Shown here: positions 17,706-26,225 of the stretch, piece after piece
Layout: the number at the start of each line of letters is the position of its first letter
Numbering within the stretch: the stretch's first letter is position 1
From: SZUA-217 sp964194555
GTDB lineage: Bacteria; Actinomycetota; Acidimicrobiia; Spongiisociales; ZC4RG35
Reading direction: 5' to 3'
Length of the DNA: 64,000 bases
NCBI GenBank assembly: GCA_964194555.1
Contig: CAXMMT010000005.1
Location: 1 to 64,000 of the forward strand
Translations under genes and position numbers: made by a program
The notes under the pieces: model-generated
Told to the model about the DNA's origin: nothing
Database searches by the model: none
The model's input: only the letters and a program-made list of their open reading frames with translations

Positions 17706-18068
17706 TTAGACCTTCTCGATCGCCCTCTGAACGTTGGTAACGATGACGTCCTTCTTCACCAGGCCAGACTGCCGCCACCTTTGATGCAGACCGTTGCCTT
17801 GTGGGGTCAGCAGCACGAAGGTCGGCGTGGATCGCACCTTGAACTTGGAGAAGAGGTCAGGAACCTTGTCGAGATTGGCCTTGACCACAATGGCCTCTTC
17901 CTGGAACTCATCGGCGACCTCGTTGACGATGCCGTCCATGATCTGACAAGGTGAACATCCATGCTTCATGAAGTCGACCAGAACCGGCTTCCCCTCGGTG
18001 AGTAGCTGTTCGAACTCGCCGGACGAGCTCAGTTGTACCGCCTTGTGGCGTTTCTTGAAGATCCCCAT
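17706..18068 (-). CDS. Thioredoxin-family protein (CSPC active site)
   Basis: A 120-residue thioredoxin fold with no signal peptide. The active site is KHGCSPCQIMD instead of the classical WCGPC, and the cis-proline is in RSTPTFVLL. The basic N-terminus (MGIFKKRHK) and the downstream zinc-ribbon gene suggest a small cytosolic redox pair. Substrate unknown. It is divergent to moaA. Confidence 0.8.
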   Translation of the reverse strand: MGIFKKRHKAVQLSSSGEFEQLLTEGKPVLVDFMKHGCSPCQIMDGIVNEVADEFQEEAIVVKANLDKVPDLFSKFKVRSTPTFVLLTPQGNGLHQRWRQSGLVKKDVIVTNVQRAIEKV

Positions 18069-18125
18069 CGTTCCTATTGTGGCGTCCTGAGAGAGAACCT
18101 CGAATCGATTGTCGGTCTTCCGGCT

Positions 18126-18131
18126 TATCCT
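18126..18131 (+). promoter_or_regulatory. Putative -10 box of moaA, leaderless
   Basis: TATCCT lies 7 bases before the moaA ATG, with no Shine-Dalgarno. The identical hexamer lies 6 bases before the GNAT gene start (36770-36775, minus strand). Confidence 0.45.
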
Positions 18132-18138
18132 CTATCCA

Positions 18139-19143
18139 ATGGCTGAGGTAACCGATCAGTTTGAGCGCCGGGTCAGAGATCTTCGAATCTCTGTCACCGA
18201 TCGATGCAATTTCCGGTGCACCTATTGCATGCCCAAGGAGGTGTTCGGGCCCGATCACGTCTTTCTGCCCCGGGATCAGCTACTCACGTTCGAGGAGATC
18301 ACCTCGGTGGTCCGAACGTTTGTCTCCCGCGGTGTCAACAAGGTTCGGATTACGGGCGGTGAACCGTTGTTGCGCAAACAGGTAGAGGTACTCGTTGATG
18401 CCCTCGCTGCGATTGATGGCGTTGAGGACCTGACCCTGACCACCAACGCCTCTCTGCTGGCACGCAAGGCTCAGGGTCTCGCTGACGCCGGGCTCGATCG
18501 GGTCACCGTCAGTCTCGACGCTATGGACGACCCCACGTTCCAGAGAATGAACGATGTGGGCTTTCCCGTCGCCACCGTCCTCGAGGCCATCGACGTAGCT
18601 GCCGGGGCCGGGCTCGGTCCGGTGAAGGTCAACTGCGTGGTCCAACGCGGTGTCAACGAGCACGCAGTCATCGACATGGCCGAGTACTTCAGGGGGACGG
18701 GCCACATCGTCAGGTTCATCGAATTCATGGACGTGGGGAATACCAACGGGTGGCGTCTTGATGATGTAGTCCCGGCGTCGGAGATCATCGAGACGATCAA
18801 CTCTGCTTATCCTGTCGAGCCAGTAACGCCCAACTATCCCGGTGAGGTGGCCAACCGCTTCCGCTATCGCGATGGCAAGGGCGAGGTGGGTGTGATCGCA
18901 TCGGTCACCAAGCCATTCTGCGGGGCTTGCACCAGGGCGCGGGTGTCGGCGGAGGGCGTGTTGTACACGTGTCTTTTTGCCTCATCCGGCTCGAGTCTCC
19001 GGGATGCTCTCCGGTCGGGAGTCGATGTCGGTGAGGTCATCGACGAGATCTGGGCCAAACGCGACGATCGCTACTCCGAGATCCGCTCCTCGAAGACATC
19101 CCGCATCGGCACTCCAGTCGAGATGTCCTACATCGGCGGCTAA
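18139..19143 (+). CDS. moaA: GTP 3',8-cyclase (molybdenum cofactor biosynthesis protein A)
   Basis: A 334-residue radical SAM enzyme that converts GTP to 3',8-cyclo-GTP, the first step of molybdopterin synthesis. The SAM cluster is CNFRCTYC; the second C-terminal cluster is FCGACTRARVSAEGVLYTCLFA; the C-terminus ends in the functionally required Gly-Gly (YIGG). The start at 18139 is chosen because the family begins a few residues before RVRDLRISVTDRC. The cofactor would serve the molybdenum hydroxylases at 47-57 kb and the sulfite-oxidase-like protein at 40 kb. Confidence 0.95.
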   Translation: MAEVTDQFERRVRDLRISVTDRCNFRCTYCMPKEVFGPDHVFLPRDQLLTFEEITSVVRTFVSRGVNKVRITGGEPLLRKQVEVLVDALAAIDGVEDLTLTTNASLLARKAQGLADAGLDRVTVSLDAMDDPTFQRMNDVGFPVATVLEAIDVAAGAGLGPVKVNCVVQRGVNEHAVIDMAEYFRGTGHIVRFIEFMDVGNTNGWRLDDVVPASEIIETINSAYPVEPVTPNYPGEVANRFRYRDGKGEVGVIASVTKPFCGACTRARVSAEGVLYTCLFASSGSSLRDALRSGVDVGEVIDEIWAKRDDRYSEIRSSKTSRIGTPVEMSYIGG

Positions 19144-19148
19144 CTACC

Positions 19149-19838
19149 TCAGGTTCGGAGATGGCGGCCGCGTCGACCGCTCCGAGAGCTGCCCGAGGCA
19201 ACCCGATAGCCGGCCCAGATCAGGGTGACGGCGATGAGAAGAGATAGGGCAAACCCGCTGGCCTCACCCAGAGCGAGACTCGTGCCACGCCATGCCGCCG
19301 CGAATGTCCCTGCAAGGATCAGCGCATTCCCCCAGACGATGTTCCGGTCCTTTCTCCAGAACCGAACGAGACTGACCAGTGCCAGCACGATCAGGATCGT
19401 CGCCCCCACAGCACCACCGATGATGGCGAACAGTCGGGGTCCGAAACCGGTCTCGAATATGTCGTGAGGGATTCCACCGTCCGGTAGAGAGTGCTGGAAC
19501 GGAACTGTCAGAGTGAGGGTCATGGCGATGGCGGTGAATGCCCCGAGTGCGATTGTCATCACATGCCCCGAGCGCTTCCCCACCACGAGGAACATCGAGC
19601 CGAGAGCCAGAAACGGAATGTTGAGAGCGGCGCCAAACAGAAAGAACGTTCTGTAGACGGGCCCCGTCCACCCGGCTGTGACACCGATGAACAGCGCCCA
19701 TGTCGCAGCGGCAAACATGGTCATGCCGGTGGCATACGCCGCGATGTGTGGCCTTGGCCGCCGGCGGTAACCCCTCCAGAGATCGTATGCGAAGAGACTC
19801 GCTGCGGCGGCCGCAACAAACGAAAGGACCGACTCCAT
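19149..19838 (-). CDS. Conserved membrane protein, seven predicted helices
   Basis: A 229-residue hydrophobic protein with about seven transmembrane segments and an Arg-rich cytosolic tail (SSRSGRRGRHLRT). I do not recognise the family. A TAGAGT box lies 8 bases before the ATG, again without Shine-Dalgarno. It sits convergent to moaA (6-base gap) and just downstream of the iron transporter operon on the same strand, separated by 11 bases, so it could be the last gene of that transcript as well. Confidence 0.6.
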   Translation of the reverse strand: MESVLSFVAAAAASLFAYDLWRGYRRRPRPHIAAYATGMTMFAAATWALFIGVTAGWTGPVYRTFFLFGAALNIPFLALGSMFLVVGKRSGHVMTIALGAFTAIAMTLTLTVPFQHSLPDGGIPHDIFETGFGPRLFAIIGGAVGATILIVLALVSLVRFWRKDRNIVWGNALILAGTFAAAWRGTSLALGEASGFALSLLIAVTLIWAGYRVASGSSRSGRRGRHLRT

Positions 19839-19849
19839 TGGCTTCGACT

Positions 19850-20875
19850 CTAGGTGCGGCCCGGATAGACCCTGGCGTGGATCGCCTTTGCCCGGATGCG
19901 GTCTCCGGGCTGATAGCTGGGTCTCGGGCCGATGCGGGAGCGGATTCTCCCACCACCGTTGAGCGCGACCGTCACCAGTTGATCATGACCGAAGAATTCT
20001 GTGCGGACAACGACGGCGTTTGGAGTCTCTCCAATTGATAACTGAACATCTTCGGGACGCAACACCACCACGGCCGGACCCTTCAGATCGGTCTTGAATC
20101 GGCCAACGGCCGTCTCGGCGTAGCCGCGATGACCGGTCGTCGTGAGAACATCGGCGTCCCCGAGGAAGTCGGCAATCCATGGATCAGAAGGCTTCGTGTA
20201 CAGCTCGGCAGGCGAATCGACCTGCACGACACGGCCCTTGAACATGACTGCGACCAGGTCAGACGTGGCGAGCGCCTCCTCCTGATCGTGAGTGACCAGG
20301 ACTGCGGTGGTCCGTGTCTCTGTGAGGATCAGGCGTAACTCGCGCCGTACCCTGTCACGCAGATTGGCGTCGAGGTTGGAGAACGGCTCGTCGAGCAGAA
20401 TGACGTCAGGCTCCGGTGCCAATGCCCGTGCGAGGGCCACCCGCTGCTGCTGGCCGCCGGAGAGCTCGTTGGGCATTCGATCACCAAGCCCCGTGAGACC
20501 AACTAGTTCCAGGACCTCGCCAACCCGGGTCTCTGCCGTGTCTCGTGGCAGGCCATACGCGACATTTCCCATGACTGTCTTGTGCGGAAAGAGGGCGTAG
20601 TCCTGAAAAACCATTCCCACCCGCCGCTTCTCGGGTGGGACAAAGACACCAGGGCCGAGTACTTGACGTCCATGAATCTCCACGGTCCCAGTTGCTTGCT
20701 CAAATCCGGCAATCACCCTGAGCGCCGTCGTCTTTCCGCATCCAGAGGGTCCGAGCAGTGTGAGCAGACTTCCTTCCCAAATGTCAAGGCTGAACTGGTC
20801 CAGGGCTACGACCTCGTCGTAGGTCTTGGATAGGCTCCGGGCCCGGATGGTGAGTTGGTCAGTCGCTGAGGTCAC
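19850..20875 (-). CDS. fbpC: Iron(III) ABC transporter ATP-binding protein
   Basis: A 341-residue ATPase. Walker A is GPSGCGKTT, the Q-loop follows FQDYALFPH, the signature is LSGGQQQRVALARAL and Walker B is VILLDEPFSNLD. The C-terminal 110 residues form a TOBE-type regulatory domain (VVLRPEDVQLSIG). It overlaps the permease gene by 17 bases and forms the third cistron of an fbpA-fbpB-fbpC operon read on the minus strand. Confidence 0.88.
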   Translation of the reverse strand: MTSATDQLTIRARSLSKTYDEVVALDQFSLDIWEGSLLTLLGPSGCGKTTALRVIAGFEQATGTVEIHGRQVLGPGVFVPPEKRRVGMVFQDYALFPHKTVMGNVAYGLPRDTAETRVGEVLELVGLTGLGDRMPNELSGGQQQRVALARALAPEPDVILLDEPFSNLDANLRDRVRRELRLILTETRTTAVLVTHDQEEALATSDLVAVMFKGRVVQVDSPAELYTKPSDPWIADFLGDADVLTTTGHRGYAETAVGRFKTDLKGPAVVVLRPEDVQLSIGETPNAVVVRTEFFGHDQLVTVALNGGGRIRSRIGPRPSYQPGDRIRAKAIHARVYPGRT

Positions 20876-22454
20876 GATATGTGAGGGCCAAGAGTGGCAC
20901 GATCGACACGGCTAAGAGAGCCAAGCTGGCGACACTCGCCCTTGTGTAGAAGCCCTCACCGGTGCTGCTCCAGATCCGGATGGCGAGAGTCTCGAAGCCG
21001 TTGGGTCGAAGCAGCAGAGTTGCGGGAAGTTCCTTCATCACTGAGAGAAAGACCAGGGCGGCGCCGGCAGCCAAGCCCGGACTGACAAGCGGCACCGTGA
21101 CGCGGGCGAGCGTCTGCCACGGCCCGCGGCCCAACCCCCGTGACGCGTCCTCCAAAGCCGGACTGACGCGTCTCAGGGAATCCTGAACCGTGGACACGGA
21201 TTGGGCCAGGAACATGGCCACGTATGTGAGCACCAGCAAAAGGACTGATTGATAGAGAGGCCTGGCCCATGTCAGGGCGAAACCAACGACGGCGATGCCG
21301 ACAGTGATGTGGGGAAGGGAATAGATGGCCCAGGTTGCCGACTCGACCGCACCCGAGAGCCTGGCTCTCTTCCACGTCGTGACCATGGCCACGGGTAGTG
21401 CTGCAAGGGCTGCCAGTCCGGCGGCTGCGACGGATACGCCCATCGACCTCATCGTCTCATCCCAGAAGGAGCCGAGCTCGACACCTGCAGATAGGCCACG
21501 GATCAGCCAGAAGAGCAGAACCGAGATAGGGATTACCAGGGAGAGGAATGCGAATGCTGCGAGAAACCCCACGGACAGACCCCTCGGCCATCCTCGTATT
21601 TCCAGCAACCTGCGCGCCCGCGCGGTCCGTGTCATCGTGTACCCGGCACGAGATCGGCTACTGCGCTCGATGAACAGTATGGCGAGAGCGAGGACCATCA
21701 GCACGAGGGAGAGAGCGGCGGCCGGCCGTCTATCGATTTGCCCTGCATAAAGGGTGAAGATCGCTCGTGTGAGGGTGTCGAATCGAAGGAGTGAGACGGC
21801 TCCGAAGTCGCTGATCGTATAAAGGCCAACCATGAGCCCCGCTGACACGAGGGCCGGCCGTAGTTGGGGGAGGGTTACGGTGAAGAAGACCCGGCGCCGG
21901 CTCGCGCCGAGACCGGTGGCTGCCTCCTCCGTTGCCGGATCGATGAGTCGCAGGGCAGGGGACACGATCAGGTGGGCCATGGGAGCGAGGAAAATCGAAA
22001 GGGCCAGCCAGGCGCCGACAAATCCGTAGGGAGTCGGGATCTCGAATCCGAGCCATGATGAGATCAGCCCGTTGGGCCCGGTTGCCCCAATGATCGTCAG
22101 GGCTGCCATGTAGGAGGGGATTACCAGAGGCAGCGCGGCGAGGATCATCCACACCTTTCTGCCTGGTATGTCGGTTCGAGTCGTGAGCCACGCCGTCGTC
22201 GTTCCAAGAGTGAGGGCCGTGACTGTCACGGCCGAGGTCAGGACCAATGTGGCGACGAACAGCTCCAGCAGACGGCCGACGGGCAACGTGGTTCCGGTGC
22301 CCTTTGTGAGAACCTGCCATCCCAGACTGATCGGCGGGATCAGTGCCGGAAGCAGAACGATCGCTGTTGCCGTCCACCATCCGCGGCTCGACCTGTTGCG
22401 CGGGCCGGGGCTTGGCGCGGTTTCGACCGGGGCGGTCAGTGGCCCGACTGTCAC
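20859..22454 (-). CDS. fbpB: Iron(III) ABC transporter permease (two fused permease domains)
   Basis: A 531-residue integral membrane protein with about 12 helices. Two BPD-type permease halves are visible, each with an EAA-like coupling loop (EEAATGLGASRRRVFFTVTLPQLRP near residue 180, and LEDASRGLGRGPWQTLARVTVP near residue 450). This architecture is typical of FbpB/SfuB iron permeases. It starts 3 bases after the fbpA stop. Confidence 0.88.
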   Translation of the reverse strand: MTVGPLTAPVETAPSPGPRNRSSRGWWTATAIVLLPALIPPISLGWQVLTKGTGTTLPVGRLLELFVATLVLTSAVTVTALTLGTTTAWLTTRTDIPGRKVWMILAALPLVIPSYMAALTIIGATGPNGLISSWLGFEIPTPYGFVGAWLALSIFLAPMAHLIVSPALRLIDPATEEAATGLGASRRRVFFTVTLPQLRPALVSAGLMVGLYTISDFGAVSLLRFDTLTRAIFTLYAGQIDRRPAAALSLVLMVLALAILFIERSSRSRAGYTMTRTARARRLLEIRGWPRGLSVGFLAAFAFLSLVIPISVLLFWLIRGLSAGVELGSFWDETMRSMGVSVAAAGLAALAALPVAMVTTWKRARLSGAVESATWAIYSLPHITVGIAVVGFALTWARPLYQSVLLLVLTYVAMFLAQSVSTVQDSLRRVSPALEDASRGLGRGPWQTLARVTVPLVSPGLAAGAALVFLSVMKELPATLLLRPNGFETLAIRIWSSTGEGFYTRASVASLALLAVSIVPLLALTYRDLSD

Positions 22455-22457
22455 TAT

Positions 22458-23441
22458 CTAGACGAGTCCCGCCTCGGACACGAGCCGTGTCGCGTCGTCG
22501 AGGACGTCGGCGAGCTGAGAGAGGTCGATGTCAGGCGTGTTGAGGTCCTCGAGTGCCGGTAGGCCCCCGGGGGGTTGCACACCGGGGATGAGGGGAAATT
22601 CGAAGGTTTCGGTGGCGAAATAGGTCTGGGCCGTTTCTGAGAGGAGGAATTCGACGAATTGACGGGCGGCATCGGGTACGTCGGTCCCCGAGAGTATGCC
22701 TGCACCTGCCGGCATCACAAGGGTTCCGACGTCGCCGGCGGGGATAAACCAGTTCTCCGAGTTGTTGCCCTCGCCCTCTGCCCGCAGCCGCAGCAGGTAG
22801 TAATGATTGACGAGCCCGCCTTCGATCTCCCCCGCATCGGCAGCCGCGACCATTGGCGTGTTCTTGGGATAGTCCTGAGGTTCGTTGGCGGCGAGCGCCC
22901 GGAGCCATTGGAGAGTCTCCTCCTCTCCTCGTTCCAGGATCATGGCGGACACGAACGCCAGGAACGACCCGTTGGTCGGGGCAACGCCGACCTCTCCGAA
23001 CCAACTTGGGTCGGTCACATCATCAATGGTCAGGGGCAGTTCATTGGAGGTGCCGGTGTTGTAGATGAAGGTGCGAACACGACCGGAGGTTCCCACCCAT
23101 CGCCCGTTTCGATCGACGAATCTGGGGTCAACCGAATCCAGGACCGATTGGGGAAGCTCGGTGAGCAAACCGGCGACCGAGCCGAGAGAAGCCGGGTCCT
23201 GAGCAAAGAAGACATCGGCTTCTGTGGAGTCTCCCTCTTGGAGAAGGGTGGCGGCGAGGTCGGTCGATCCGGCGTATCGAACCTCGACCTCGATACCCGT
23301 GGACTCGGTGAATTGGTCGATCAGCGGCTGAACCAACTCCTCGCTTCGACCGGAGTAGACGATTAGCAGATCGCCAGACCCGCCTGCACCGCATGCTGCG
23401 ATAGCCATTGCACCCACGACGACGGCGACTGCCCATCTCAT
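22458..23441 (-). CDS. fbpA: Iron(III) ABC transporter substrate-binding lipoprotein
   Basis: A 327-residue periplasmic-type binding protein (class of FbpA/FutA). The N-terminus is a lipoprotein signal with lipobox IAAC (cysteine near residue 17). The start of the mature part, LLIVYSGRSEELVQPLIDQF, matches the family, and NHYYLLR near residue 216 holds the tandem tyrosines that coordinate Fe(III). The ATG is preceded by AAAGGA, which lies in the arm of a perfect 38-bp palindrome, pointing to iron-dependent control of transcription and perhaps of translation. Confidence 0.88.
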   Translation of the reverse strand: MRWAVAVVVGAMAIAACGAGGSGDLLIVYSGRSEELVQPLIDQFTESTGIEVEVRYAGSTDLAATLLQEGDSTEADVFFAQDPASLGSVAGLLTELPQSVLDSVDPRFVDRNGRWVGTSGRVRTFIYNTGTSNELPLTIDDVTDPSWFGEVGVAPTNGSFLAFVSAMILERGEEETLQWLRALAANEPQDYPKNTPMVAAADAGEIEGGLVNHYYLLRLRAEGEGNNSENWFIPAGDVGTLVMPAGAGILSGTDVPDAARQFVEFLLSETAQTYFATETFEFPLIPGVQPPGGLPALEDLNTPDIDLSQLADVLDDATRLVSEAGLV

Positions 23442-23447
23442 CTCGAT

Positions 23448-23485
23448 CCTTTCCAGATCGTTAGGTACCTAACGATCTGGAAAGG
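23448..23485. promoter_or_regulatory. Perfect 38-bp palindrome before fbpA (operator and/or hairpin)
   Basis: Each 19-base half is the exact complement of the other (CCTTTCCAGATCGTTAGGT and its complement). The centre GTTAGGTACCTAAC has TTAGG/CCTAA half-sites reminiscent of DtxR/IdeR iron boxes, although the spacing differs from the 19-bp consensus. The arm nearest fbpA contains GGAAAGG, the ribosome-binding site, so an RNA hairpin would hide it. It ends 6 bases from the start codon. Confidence 0.75.
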
Positions 23486-23535
23486 TATTACCACTACGCC
23501 GCTAGTGCAAACGGCGATCTGCTTAGGTTTCGAGG

Positions 23536-24036
23536 GTGCGACCGGTGACAGTCCAGTTTCTCAAGAACCCCGACATCCTTCATTGGCGGTTTGACGCTTG
23601 GTTCCTGGGGGAGGACGCTTACGGCTCCTGGATAGCAGTTCCCGCAGGAACCAAACGCTGGAAGGGCAAGAAGTCGGTCCGATCAACTGGAGAGGATGCG
23701 GTCTTCTGTGCCCCGAATGACGGTTGGTGGCATCTCCACTACAACGGGGGTGCGACCCAGTTCTCCCACTTCGTCGACATCGTGACCCCACCGGTGTGGA
23801 TATCGGAGAATCGTTACGAGATGATCGATCTCGATCTAGATGTGATCGTCCAGCACGACGGAACCGTGGAGATCGATGACGAGGACGAGTTCCAGATCCA
23901 TCAGGTCAAGTATGGATACGCCAAGGAGATGATCCTTCGGGCGGAGGCGGAGACGGAGCGGATTGTCGGAGAACTGGAGAATCGCAAGGAGCCATTCTTC
24001 GAAGTGGCCGATGCGTGGCTGTCTCTGGTGAATTAA
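23536..24036 (+). CDS. DUF402 family protein
   Basis: A 166-residue protein of the DUF402 (FomD/nucleoside-phosphatase-like) family, marked by NDGWWHLHYNG and the acidic metal-site stretch YEMIDLDLDVIVQHDGTVEIDDEDEF. Relatives hydrolyse nucleoside di- or triphosphates or related anhydrides; the substrate here is unknown. The GTG start follows TAGGTT (23524-23529) by 6 bases, a leaderless layout. It is divergent to fbpA. Confidence 0.7.
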   Translation: MRPVTVQFLKNPDILHWRFDAWFLGEDAYGSWIAVPAGTKRWKGKKSVRSTGEDAVFCAPNDGWWHLHYNGGATQFSHFVDIVTPPVWISENRYEMIDLDLDVIVQHDGTVEIDDEDEFQIHQVKYGYAKEMILRAEAETERIVGELENRKEPFFEVADAWLSLVN

Positions 24037-24625
24037 CCCAGGAACTCCTCCAGCAGAGTGTTGTATCTCTCAGCGTCGTTGAGATATGGGAAGTGACGTC
24101 GGGGGTCTCGAACGAGTCGAGCACACAGGCGTATCTGGCTATGAACTGATCTTTGGACATCCGTCCGTTGGACTGAGCCAGAAGATACGAACGGTCCCGA
24201 GTGCTCACGGGCTATTTGATCGCTTGGGGGAAAGGTGTTGGCGAAGACGGAGCGCTCGAGGCGATCGGGATGGTTGGCAACCAGATACTGGGCGATGTAC
24301 CCACCGAGTGAACTGCCCACCAATGACATGGATCCAACTTCGCGCGAGTCGAGAAGTCCCATCAATTGCCTGGTGAGCTCTTCCAGTGAATCGATTGATG
24401 GGTATGTCACCGCCAGGACCCGTCTGTGGGCACTCAGCGCCAGTAGCTGCTGAAACCAGGTGTCGTAGCCGCCCGCCATGCCGTGGAGAAAGAGAGTGGC
24501 CGGTCCGTCGCCGAGGTCGACGTACTCCCACGCCGCTCCCGCATCGTCGATGTGAACTGCGTGTCTCTGGCGGATTCGTAGTCGTCAGCCAGCTTTGGGT
24601 CGACGTCGGCGTAGAGAGGTCTCAC
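24033..24625 (-). pseudogene. Alpha/beta hydrolase (maspardin-like) with several frameshifts and an internal deletion
   Basis: Homology-like sequence runs through three reading frames. It starts as VRPLYADVDPKLADDYESARD, shifts to HIDDAGAAWEYVDLGDGPATL and LFLHGMAGGYDTWFQQ, and keeps the nucleophile motif LVGSSLGGYIAQY. It then shifts to RDRSYLLAQSNGRMSKDQF and back to HFPYLNDAERYNTLLEEFLG at the C-terminus. Third-position GC follows the same frame switches. The region between the cap and the final HFPYL motif is about 60-100 residues short, so the catalytic Asp region is missing. The stop overlaps the DUF402 gene end. Confidence 0.65.
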
Positions 24626-24654
24626 GGCCGTGACGCTAGAACGGCCGGAGTCGC

Positions 24655-25737
24655 TCAACCCACCAACAGAGGGATCTCCACTTCGGCCTTCGACAATCCG
24701 CCGTGGTAACAACGAAGTCTCTTGTCGAAGCCTTTGGGGATCAGGGCCCGATCGTCGGGCGCCAACAACACACGCTCGCCTAGCCGGGACAGGGCCTCTG
24801 GGGTCGGGTCCGGTCCAATCAGCGAGGCGCCGTCGATGAGAGAACCGCCTGTCATTTCGGCCAGGTCACTCATCAGCTCTTTGTTACCCCACAAATGCAA
24901 TCCCCGGGTGTCTCCTCCAAATCGAAGCTCGTCGAAGAGTGGGTCGCGAATCAACTGCTTTTGTTCGTCGGTGAAATCGACAAGGCCATGGTCGGCGGTC
25001 CCGATCAGCGCCACTCCGGGCGGGAGTAAGGAGGCAATGCCCTCCCACACGCCTACAGCCACCTTCATCGCCTCGGCGAACTCATCGGACTCGAGCCCGA
25101 ACACGTGACCTGCGAAGTCTACGTGCGGTACGTAAGTGAAGATCAGACGTCGCGGCTCGGAGGCGAGTTGGACAGTTGCCTTCACCAGATCCTCGACGTC
25201 CCAGGCGCCCTCGAACCTGGCCCCCCGGTAGAGGACCCGGGACAGGGGAGTCCCCGAGAAGTCGCCTGGTTGAACCGTGATCGGCTCGACGTCGAAGGTT
25301 CGGAGCCGTTCCCAGAGATTTGGCGCCGGTAGCACCGACGAGTAGCCGTAAGGCACAGACTCTCCCGCGGGCGTCACCCATTTCAGGCTGTTGACGACTT
25401 TGCCCAAATCGGGCATCCACTGCAGGTGGGCCACCTGTCCGTGTCTCGATGGTGGCAGGCCCGTGGCGATGGTTGCCAGTGAGACACTTGTCGTCGTTGG
25501 GAATGGCGATTGGAGAGTCCCACTCCTCGAGGTGGCAAGGGTTTGAGCCACGGAGCCACCGAGTTGGGCTACACCGAGTCCGTCGAAGAGCACCAGGACG
25601 TATGTGTCAGCCTCCGGAATCGAAGCAGCGAGATCAGGTGCCAATCCGCGGAACGCCGACTGACCGGTCAGCTTCAGCTCCAACTCCGCGATGAGATTGA
25701 CAAGCCCGGCACCGTCATAGGAGGGGACTGAGGACAT
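24655..25737 (-). CDS. Alkaline-phosphatase-superfamily phosphodiesterase/nucleotide pyrophosphatase
   Basis: A 360-residue type I phosphodiesterase/nucleotide pyrophosphatase family enzyme. Metal and nucleophile motifs are LVLFDGLG, PFPTTTSVSLATIATGLPPSRHG (nucleophile Thr in the TTTS stretch), HVDFAGHVFG and TADHGLVDF. No signal peptide is evident. Substrate unknown. The ATG lies 7 bases after TAGCCT (minus strand, 25745-25750) with no Shine-Dalgarno. It is divergent to the second nuo operon. Confidence 0.82.
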   Translation of the reverse strand: MSSVPSYDGAGLVNLIAELELKLTGQSAFRGLAPDLAASIPEADTYVLVLFDGLGVAQLGGSVAQTLATSRSGTLQSPFPTTTSVSLATIATGLPPSRHGQVAHLQWMPDLGKVVNSLKWVTPAGESVPYGYSSVLPAPNLWERLRTFDVEPITVQPGDFSGTPLSRVLYRGARFEGAWDVEDLVKATVQLASEPRRLIFTYVPHVDFAGHVFGLESDEFAEAMKVAVGVWEGIASLLPPGVALIGTADHGLVDFTDEQKQLIRDPLFDELRFGGDTRGLHLWGNKELMSDLAEMTGGSLIDGASLIGPDPTPEALSRLGERVLLAPDDRALIPKGFDKRLRCYHGGLSKAEVEIPLLVG

Positions 25738-25819
25738 TGGTGGCAGGCTAGATGGTGTCCTCAGATTACACCTGTTGGCAATTGTGAAACGCTGACTTCG
25801 ACCGACACCGGGCCATGCG

Positions 25820-25825
25820 TATAAT
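25820..25825 (+). promoter_or_regulatory. Consensus -10 box of the second nuo operon
   Basis: A perfect TATAAT lies 34 bases before the nuoA2 ATG. A weak -35 candidate, TTCGAC, is 17 bases upstream. Unlike the first operon, this promoter leaves a leader of about 28 bases. Confidence 0.6.
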
Positions 25826-25859
25826 CGCTGCCGGTCCCAACACAGCGAGTCATGAAGGC

Positions 25860-26225
25860 ATGAGCACTTACTTCGAGAGTTATCTGACTGTGGGCGCCTT
25901 TGCTGCGCTCGGTGCTTTCCTGGTTCTTGGGATGCTGGGAGTCGCCTCGATTCTGCGGCCCAATAATCCCACCAAGGCCAAACGACTTACATACGAGTGT
26001 GGGGTTGATGCTGTGGGGTCAGGATGGAGTCAGACTCACGTTCGTTATTACGTTTTCGGTCTTCTCTTCCTCATCTTCGACGTTGAGGCGGTGTTCCTCT
26101 TTCCCTGGGCCATCAGGCTCGAGGAGCTGGGCATGTTTGGCCTTGTGGAGATGCTGATCTTCATCGGCGTGCTGCTGCTCGGGCTGGTTTACGCCATCCG
26201 GAAGGGAGTCTTGGAGTGGGAGTAG
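25860..26225 (+). CDS. nuoA: NADH-quinone oxidoreductase subunit A (11-subunit complex, copy 2)
   Basis: A 121-residue, three-helix subunit. The loop RLTYECGVDAVGSGWSQTHVRYYVFGLLFLIFDVE (approximate region, residues 40-75) carries the conserved Cys and acidic residues. The ATG at 25860 fits the family length; the ATG at 25815 would start inside the promoter. It opens a second nuo operon without nuoE, F or G. The stop overlaps the nuoB2 start. Confidence 0.95.
   Translation: MSTYFESYLTVGAFAALGAFLVLGMLGVASILRPNNPTKAKRLTYECGVDAVGSGWSQTHVRYYVFGLLFLIFDVEAVFLFPWAIRLEELGMFGLVEMLIFIGVLLLGLVYAIRKGVLEWE

Noticed and set aside
23497..23516. CGCCG/CGGCG inverted repeat around GCTAGTGCAAA upstream of fbpA
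   Set aside because: Only five-bp arms; likely chance next to the convincing 38-bp palindrome.
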